64,000 nt of DNA from an uncultured Clostridia bacterium (GTDB taxonomy: Bacteria; Bacillota; Clostridia; Oscillospirales; Acutalibacteraceae): assembly GCA_947627055.1 (NCBI GenBank), contig CANQUS010000007.1, forward strand, positions 1 through 64,000. Reading direction: 5' to 3'. Made by a program: the position numbers and the translations under genes. Below the pieces are notes generated by a model, which was not told where the DNA came from, ran no database searches, and saw only the letters and a program-made list of their open reading frames with translations. Shown in pieces: positions 58,387 through 64,000 of this stretch. Each line of letters opens with the position of its first letter. Within the stretch, counting starts at the first letter, position 1.

Positions 58387-58542
58387 CTATTTCTCCCCCA
58401 TCAGCTTTTTAATTATTGCCTGTGCTTCGGGTGTCTTGAGTATACGCTCGGCTTCTGATTTATCAGCAAGGGCGTGCATAAGCTTATCGTGCTGATCCTT
58501 ATCAAGTCCTTTTATGAGCTTATCAATTTCTTTTTTATCCAT
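58387..58542 (-). CDS. 51-aa uncharacterised protein (below ORF-track length cutoff)
   Basis: Translated directly: MDKKEIDKLIKGLDKDQHDKLMHALADKSEAERILKTPEAQAIIKKLMGEK*; 3 bp from the start of the next gene. Confidence 0.65.
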   Translation of the reverse strand: MDKKEIDKLIKGLDKDQHDKLMHALADKSEAERILKTPEAQAIIKKLMGEK

Positions 58543-58603
58543 TAAAATCACCACCCATATATTTTATTCGGTCTAATAGCATTATATGTTATCGGAGGTC
58601 AAA

Positions 58604-59074
58604 ATGAGAATAGTAGTTGCATCGGATTCACATAAAGATTATTACTCTCTGCAAAAGGCGGTCCTGAGCCAACCGACTGCCGATGTTGTTGTTTTTTGCG
58701 GAGACGGAGAGGATGACATTGACACGCTGGAAATGAAATTTCCGGAGAAAATGATCATAGCTGTCAGAGGGAATGCCGACTGGTGTTCTGAAAAACGCTA
58801 TTCGGAGGAAATTGCGCTTGAGGGCAAAAATTTATTTATCACTCACGGTCATCTCTTCGGTGTAAAACATGATTATTCGCAGATAATAAATCAGGCGCAT
58901 TCCCTTAAGGCTGATATTCTGCTTTTCGGACACACTCATATACCTTATACTGATTATGATAACGGAATGTATATTTTAAATCCCGGCTCTATAGGCTATT
59001 CAGGTACATATGGTATTATTGATATTACAAAAGCAGGTATTGTTACCAACATAATAAACATTAACAATACATAA
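58604..59074 (+). CDS. YfcE/MJ0936-type phosphodiesterase
   Basis: MRIVVASDSHKDYYSL; VVFCGDGEDD; VRGNADW; LFGHTHIPY; LNPGSIGYSGTYGI. ATG 58604 preceded by GGAGGT. Confidence 0.92.
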   Translation: MRIVVASDSHKDYYSLQKAVLSQPTADVVVFCGDGEDDIDTLEMKFPEKMIIAVRGNADWCSEKRYSEEIALEGKNLFITHGHLFGVKHDYSQIINQAHSLKADILLFGHTHIPYTDYDNGMYILNPGSIGYSGTYGIIDITKAGIVTNIININNT

Positions 59075-59094
59075 AAATTATGGAGGGATTAAAA

Positions 59095-60024
59095 TTGCGC
59101 TTTATTGATACTTTAATAATTGGAAGTGGACCCGCCGGTATGTCGGCGGCAATATATGCGGGTCGTGCCATGCTCTCTACCATCGTATGTGAAAGAGACT
59201 ATCTGTCTACGGGACAGATAATAGAAAGCGACTGTATTGATAACTATCCCGGACTGCCGAAAGTCGAGGGCTATGAGCTTGGCGAGAAATTCAAGGAACA
59301 CGCTCTCTCATATGGTACCGAGTTTATCGAGGATGAAGCTGTAAAAATTGAACGTTCCAACAGCGGAGAATATATCGTAAAATTTAAAAGCAACAGGACT
59401 CTCACCGCTAAAACTATAATTTACGCTGCCGGAGCTTCACACAGGAAGCTCGGAGTCGAGGGTGAGTTTTCTCTGCGCGGCGCGGGCGTTTCATACTGTG
59501 CGGTATGTGATGGGGCTTTCTATAAGGATAAGGTTGCTGCCGTTGTGGGAGGCGGCGATACAGCGCTCGGAGATGCGATGCTTCTCTCGAATATCTGCCG
59601 TGAGGTTTACATTATTTACAGAGGAAACGATCTGAGAGCGGCAAAGACGCTTCAAAGCAACGTGCGGGAAACAGGAAATATCAAAATTATTTATAATACC
59701 ATTGTGACGTCGATCAATGGAGAGAAAAAGCTTGAGTCGCTTTCGCTTAAAAATACATCTACCGATGAATGCGGTATCCTTATTGCCGACGGTCTTTTTA
59801 TTGCTATCGGCTCCGTACCAAATTCCGCGCTTGTAAGGGGAGTTGTTGACATTGATGAGAACGGCTATGTTATAGCTGATGAAACAGGCACGACCTCCGC
59901 TCCGGGAATTTTCGCGGCGGGCGATGTACGCACAAAGGCATTACGACAGATTGTGACAGCCGTTTCAGATGGAGCTAACGCGGCAATATCCGCAGAAAAA
60001 TATATAAATACTGTTAATCGTTGA
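59095..60024 (+). CDS. trxB: Thioredoxin reductase family FAD/NAD(P) oxidoreductase
   Basis: LIIGSGPAGMSAAIYAGRA; VSYCAVCDGAFYKDKVAAVVGGGDTALGDAMLLS; GIFAAGDVRTKALRQIVTAVSDGANAA. Probable TTG start 59095 after GGAGGG. Confidence 0.93.
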   Translation: MRFIDTLIIGSGPAGMSAAIYAGRAMLSTIVCERDYLSTGQIIESDCIDNYPGLPKVEGYELGEKFKEHALSYGTEFIEDEAVKIERSNSGEYIVKFKSNRTLTAKTIIYAAGASHRKLGVEGEFSLRGAGVSYCAVCDGAFYKDKVAAVVGGGDTALGDAMLLSNICREVYIIYRGNDLRAAKTLQSNVRETGNIKIIYNTIVTSINGEKKLESLSLKNTSTDECGILIADGLFIAIGSVPNSALVRGVVDIDENGYVIADETGTTSAPGIFAAGDVRTKALRQIVTAVSDGANAAISAEKYINTVNR

Positions 60025-60031
60025 TTCAAGG

Positions 60032-60062
60032 GCTGTGATATGATTTTTATCACAGCTTTTTT
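60032..60062 (+). terminator. Terminator downstream of trxB
   Basis: GCTGTGATA...TATCACAGC followed by TTTTTT. Confidence 0.8.
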
Positions 60063-60097
60063 AGTGAATTTTAATTTAAATTCTGTTATTTTATAAA

Positions 60098-60126
60098 TTG
60101 CATGACAGTTATCCATGTGATATAAT
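60098..60126 (+). promoter_or_regulatory. typA promoter: TTGCAT-17 bp-TATAAT with extended -10
   Basis: -35 at 60098-60103, -10 at 60121-60126 (TGATATAAT). Confidence 0.65.
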
Positions 60127-60168
60127 AAATTGTTAGCTAAATAAAGTATAAAAAGAGGGATTCTGAAA

Positions 60169-61986
60169 ATGGAAATCAGAGAGAACTTAAGAAATATTGC
60201 TATCATTGCTCACGTTGATCATGGCAAAACAACACTTGTCGATCAGCTTCTTTTACAGAGCGGTATATTCAGAGAAAACGAAGCTGTCGAGGAAAGAGTC
60301 ATGGACTCGAACGACCTTGAGCGTGAAAGAGGTATTACAATTCTTTCTAAAAATACTTCCGTTATGTATAACGGCACAAAAATAAATATAGTTGACACTC
60401 CCGGACACGCAGACTTTGGCGGTGAGGTAGAACGCATACTCATGATGGTTGACGGTGTACTCCTGCTTGTAGACGCCTTTGAGGGCTGTATGCCGCAAAC
60501 GAGATTCGTTCTGAAAAAAGCCTTGGCACTCGGCAAGAAGCCTCTTGTCGTTGTAAATAAGATCGACAGACCCGGCGCACGTCCCGAGGAGGTAGTAGAT
60601 GAGGTTCTTGACCTGTTTATTGAGCTCGGTGCGGATGACGACCAGCTCGAGTTCCCTGTAGTATACGCATCCGGACGAGACGGCTATGCGACGCTTGACC
60701 CGCATGAAAAGGGTGTAAATATGCAGCCGCTTTTTGAGAAAATAATATCTGAAATTCCCGCTCCGAGAGGTGAAATGGACGCTCCTCTGCAAATATTGTT
60801 CTCCAATATAGACTATGACGACTATGTAGGCAGGATCGGTGTAGGACGCGTAGAGCGTGGCAGCGTCAAGGTAGGACAACAAATTGTTCTCTGCCACAAT
60901 GACGGTACAACAAAGAATGCTAAAATTACTAAGCTGTATCAGTTTGAAGGCTTGAAAAGAGTCGAAGCACAGACGGCTGAGCTTGGCGACCTGGTAGCAG
61001 TTTCCGGCATTCCCGACCTTAATATCGGTGAAACAGCCTGCTCTCCCGACTGCATAGACCCATTACCGTTTGTCAAGATAGATGAACCGACTGTTTCTAT
61101 GATGTTTATCGTCAATAACAGCCCGTTTGCGGGACGTGAGGGCAAGTATGTAACATCAAGAAATATAAGGGAAAGACTTTTCAAAGAGGTTGAAACGAAC
61201 GTCGCCATGCGTGTTGAGGAAACTGATTCTCCCGACACCTTTAAGGTCTCAGGGCGCGGAGAGCTTCACCTGTCTATCCTCATCGAGCAAATGCGCCGTC
61301 AGAACTATGAATTTCAGGTTTCACGCCCAAAGGTTATTTTTAAGACGATTAACGGTAAGCTTTGTGAGCCTATGGAACTGCTTATGATCGAAGTTCCTGA
61401 TAACTACGTAGGCGCGATAATGGAAAAGCTCGGTACCCGCAAAGCGGAGCTTCTCAATATGGGTACAAGAGAAACGGGTACTACACACATAGAGTTTAAG
61501 ATCCCCTCAAGGGGCCTTATGGGTTACAGACCGGAATTTCTGACCGACACGAACGGTAACGGCATTATGAACCATATATTTGACGGCTATGAGGAGTACA
61601 AAGGTGACATTCAGCAGCGCTCACAGGGGTCACTCATCGCTTATGAAACAGGTACTACAACGGGTTACGGACTTTTTCAGGCTCAGGACAGAGGCCGTAT
61701 GTTTGTAGGTCCCGGCGTTGAGGTTTACGAGGGCATGATAGTAGGCGCAAGCCCAAAGAGTGAAGATATAGTAGTCAATGTCTGCAAAAAGAAGCATATC
61801 ACAAATACCCGTGCATCAGGATCTGACGACGCTCTGAAGCTCACACCGCCGACGATCCTCAGTCTTGAGCAATCTCTTGAATTTATCACTGACGATGAGC
61901 TGGTTGAGGTAACGCCGCTGTCTATCAGAATGAGAAAAACCATACTTAATAAGGAACAGCGAATGAAGAAAGCAAGCAAGGGCTGA
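60169..61986 (+). CDS. typA: Translational GTPase TypA/BipA
   Basis: AHVDHGKTTLVDQLLLQSG; DTPGHADFGGEVERIL; VNKIDRPGARPEEVVDEV. Confidence 0.97.
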   Translation: MEIRENLRNIAIIAHVDHGKTTLVDQLLLQSGIFRENEAVEERVMDSNDLERERGITILSKNTSVMYNGTKINIVDTPGHADFGGEVERILMMVDGVLLLVDAFEGCMPQTRFVLKKALALGKKPLVVVNKIDRPGARPEEVVDEVLDLFIELGADDDQLEFPVVYASGRDGYATLDPHEKGVNMQPLFEKIISEIPAPRGEMDAPLQILFSNIDYDDYVGRIGVGRVERGSVKVGQQIVLCHNDGTTKNAKITKLYQFEGLKRVEAQTAELGDLVAVSGIPDLNIGETACSPDCIDPLPFVKIDEPTVSMMFIVNNSPFAGREGKYVTSRNIRERLFKEVETNVAMRVEETDSPDTFKVSGRGELHLSILIEQMRRQNYEFQVSRPKVIFKTINGKLCEPMELLMIEVPDNYVGAIMEKLGTRKAELLNMGTRETGTTHIEFKIPSRGLMGYRPEFLTDTNGNGIMNHIFDGYEEYKGDIQQRSQGSLIAYETGTTTGYGLFQAQDRGRMFVGPGVEVYEGMIVGASPKSEDIVVNVCKKKHITNTRASGSDDALKLTPPTILSLEQSLEFITDDELVEVTPLSIRMRKTILNKEQRMKKASKG

Positions 61987-61994
61987 TAAACCGA

Positions 61995-62894
61995 ATGGAT
62001 TTCGTTATACTGGATCTCGAATGGAACACAACCTACAGCAAAAGGCTAAAGGGTTTTTTCAGTGAAATAATTGAATTGGGTGCTGTCAAAGTAAACTCTG
62101 CTATGGAGATAGTCGATACTTTTTCAATGCTCATATGCCCGCAAATCGGAAAGAAGCTAAGCAATGAAATAACCGCTTTAACTAATATATCCAACGATGA
62201 TGTTATTGACGGCTGCACATATACCCATGCATTAAGCAGATTTAAAAAGTTTCTCGGCAGCAGCACCCTAATGACCTGGGGTATAACAGATATACATGTT
62301 TTGATGGACAACAGTAAATACTATTTTCAAGATGATAAGCTGTTTTTCATCCGGAACTATGTGGATCTTCAAACATACTGTGAGGATGCCATCCTAAAAA
62401 TGGGCATAGTTGAAAATAAAAAATCCGCCGGAAATCAAATGGGGCTTATGACTGTCGCAGAGCTGCTAAACATAGATGTGTCGGATATATCACATCATCG
62501 CGCGCTTGACGACAGTATTCTTTCTTACAGATGCTTAAAGGAGCTTTACTCCTATACACTGATGCTTCCGCATATCTGCCTGTTTGACAACGAATTTTAC
62601 CGCAAACTCACGTTTAAAAATACTATTTTGTGCAGTCTGGATAATCCCCTGATCGATAAGTCGCAAATGTACTTTAACTGCACCTGCGGTTATTGCGCTA
62701 AACGAAAGAAAAAATGGAAATACTCATGCAAAGCGTTTACTGCGCCATTTCAGTGCAAAAGATGCGGGAATAAGTTTGTGGGAAGAATACAATTTAAATT
62801 GAAGTACGATGGCGTCCATATAATTAAAAAGATCATAACTTGTCAACCAAAATCCGAAATAAATCCATCACCTGACAATACGATTCAAACATAG
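61995..62894 (+). CDS. DEDDh-type 3'-5' exonuclease with Cys-rich C-terminal zinc-ribbon-like segment
   Basis: DFVILDLEWNTTYSK; HHRALDDSILSYRCLKEL (Exo III motif); C-terminal CTCGYC...CKRC. Confidence 0.88.
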   Translation: MDFVILDLEWNTTYSKRLKGFFSEIIELGAVKVNSAMEIVDTFSMLICPQIGKKLSNEITALTNISNDDVIDGCTYTHALSRFKKFLGSSTLMTWGITDIHVLMDNSKYYFQDDKLFFIRNYVDLQTYCEDAILKMGIVENKKSAGNQMGLMTVAELLNIDVSDISHHRALDDSILSYRCLKELYSYTLMLPHICLFDNEFYRKLTFKNTILCSLDNPLIDKSQMYFNCTCGYCAKRKKKWKYSCKAFTAPFQCKRCGNKFVGRIQFKLKYDGVHIIKKIITCQPKSEINPSPDNTIQT

Positions 62895-62903
62895 AACAAA
62901 CAA

Positions 62904-62943
62904 AAAATCCCTCCGCAATTCAAAATGATTGCGGAGGGATTTT
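62904..62943. terminator. Bidirectional rho-independent terminator between convergent genes
   Basis: 16-bp perfect stem AAAATCCCTCCGCAAT/ATTGCGGAGGGATTTT, 8-nt loop. Confidence 0.9.
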
Positions 62944-62950
62944 CTATTCT

Positions 62951-63592
62951 TTACAGCAGTTCCTCAAACGACATAATATATTTATCCGCCATTCGCTTTA
63001 GAACCTCTTTTTCTGAGGATGATTCGGCATCATATACGGCAACTGTATACATACCGGCTGTATTGGCTCCGTTTATGCCGTCAATAATATCCTCAAAAAC
63101 AACACACTCCTTCGGCTTTACTCCAAGCTTATCGGCAGTACGCAGGTAAATATCGGGATGACGCTTGTCCCTGCCCACCTCTGATGTGCAGCAGATCGTA
63201 TTAAAATAATCGTATATACCGTTGTTTTTCAGGACGGGCTCGGCTAAAAACGGCTTAGACGAGGTCGCGATACCAAGCTGCAGCCCGTCAGCCTTTAGCT
63301 TTTCGATAAATTCCTTGGCGCCGACCTTCAAACGAACATTATATGCATATTCGTTTACAGCCATATTTAGCCAAACGGATACAATATCCTCAACAGTTTC
63401 GTTTAGGTTAAAACGCGCTATTGTATATTCAGCGGCAGTCTCAAAGTGCATTGTTTTAATAGCTTTACTGTAGTCATCAGGTACTTCAAAGCCTCTTTCG
63501 GAAAGAAAGTCAACATCTACCTTATGCCAAACATACATCGAGTCAACTAATGTCCCGTCAAGATCAAAAATTGCTGCTTTTATATCGCTCAT
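62951..63592 (-). CDS. HAD-superfamily hydrolase, beta-phosphoglucomutase-like
   Basis: AAIFDLDGTLVDSMYVWHKVD; GIATSSKPFL; VVFEDIIDGINGANTAGMYTVAVYD. Confidence 0.92.
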   Translation of the reverse strand: MSDIKAAIFDLDGTLVDSMYVWHKVDVDFLSERGFEVPDDYSKAIKTMHFETAAEYTIARFNLNETVEDIVSVWLNMAVNEYAYNVRLKVGAKEFIEKLKADGLQLGIATSSKPFLAEPVLKNNGIYDYFNTICCTSEVGRDKRHPDIYLRTADKLGVKPKECVVFEDIIDGINGANTAGMYTVAVYDAESSSEKEVLKRMADKYIMSFEELL

Positions 63593-64000
63593 AGTACCTC
63601 CGATCGAAGAATATCCAAAAGCTCTTTTGACGCGTCAGTGATGTTGTCCTTTGCAATAATACCGGAAACGACTGCCGCACCGCTTATTCCGCTGCCCGCA
63701 AGGAGTGAAATATTTGTGCTGTTTATACCCCCTATAGCGATAACGGGGATCTTAACGGTGTGAGCTATCTCACCAAGATTTTCTATCGAATTTTTCTTAG
63801 CGTTACTTTTAGTTGTCGTTCCGAATATCGCGCCGACACCAATATAGTCTGCTCCCCCACTTTCCGCTTCTATCGCAAGAGACAGCGTCGGGGCTGTAAC
63901 GCCGATTATCCTTTCCCTGCCGAGCAGCCTGCGCGCCTGTGCAAGCGGCAGGTCGTTTTGACCGAGATGCACACCGTCAGCATTTGCGGCGAGAGCAATA
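63589..64000 (-). CDS. thiE: Thiamine phosphate synthase, N-terminus beyond right edge
   Basis: Frame open to the edge: IALAANADGVHLGQNDLPLAQARRLLG...IGVGAIFGTTTK...IPVIAIGGI. The ORF-track start at 63972 is an internal GTG. Confidence 0.92.
   Translation of the reverse strand, partial: IALAANADGVHLGQNDLPLAQARRLLGRERIIGVTAPTLSLAIEAESGGADYIGVGAIFGTTTKSNAKKNSIENLGEIAHTVKIPVIAIGGINSTNISLLAGSGISGAAVVSGIIAKDNITDASKELLDILRSEVL

Noticed and set aside
1-64000. tRNA, rRNA, CRISPR, transposase or prophage clusters
   Set aside because: No T-loop/cloverleaf, rRNA segment, regularly spaced repeats, DDE/serine recombinase ORF or phage structural gene was recognised.

Overview
64 kb chromosomal window from a low-GC, endospore-forming-type Firmicute, probably a Ruminococcus/Oscillospiraceae-like clostridium (inferred from gene content only). 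It is mostly dense housekeeping sequence: coaBC, an RluA-family synthase, parC/parE, uvrB, alr, clpX-clpP-tig, thrC, rplS-lepB-rbgA-rnhB-yraN, prfC, folD, lgt, an M16 protease pair, proB/proA, trxB, typA and a partial thiE. Sporulation genes are unusually dense: sigK, dpaA/dpaB, spoVAF-like, spmA/spmB, spoIVA, a SPOCS+LysM protein and an AbrB-like regulator. I found no CRISPR array, tRNA, rRNA, transposase or prophage. The ORF track misses an edge-truncated permease (complement <1..2966), the true extent of thiE at the right edge, and a 51-aa ORF at 58387..58542. The items most worth follow-up are: a chain of hairpins in a roughly 370-480 bp non-coding block downstream of clpX; a probable 6S RNA between sigK and dpaA; an uncharacterised gene embedded between proB and proA; an ATP-grasp gene overlapping the end of alr; a three-gene operon of small unknown proteins after proA; and a GTAAATT/AATTTAC-rich intergenic region sharing a 17-bp inverted match with a second intergenic region 27 kb away. 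All calls come from reading sequence and motifs; no database search was run.
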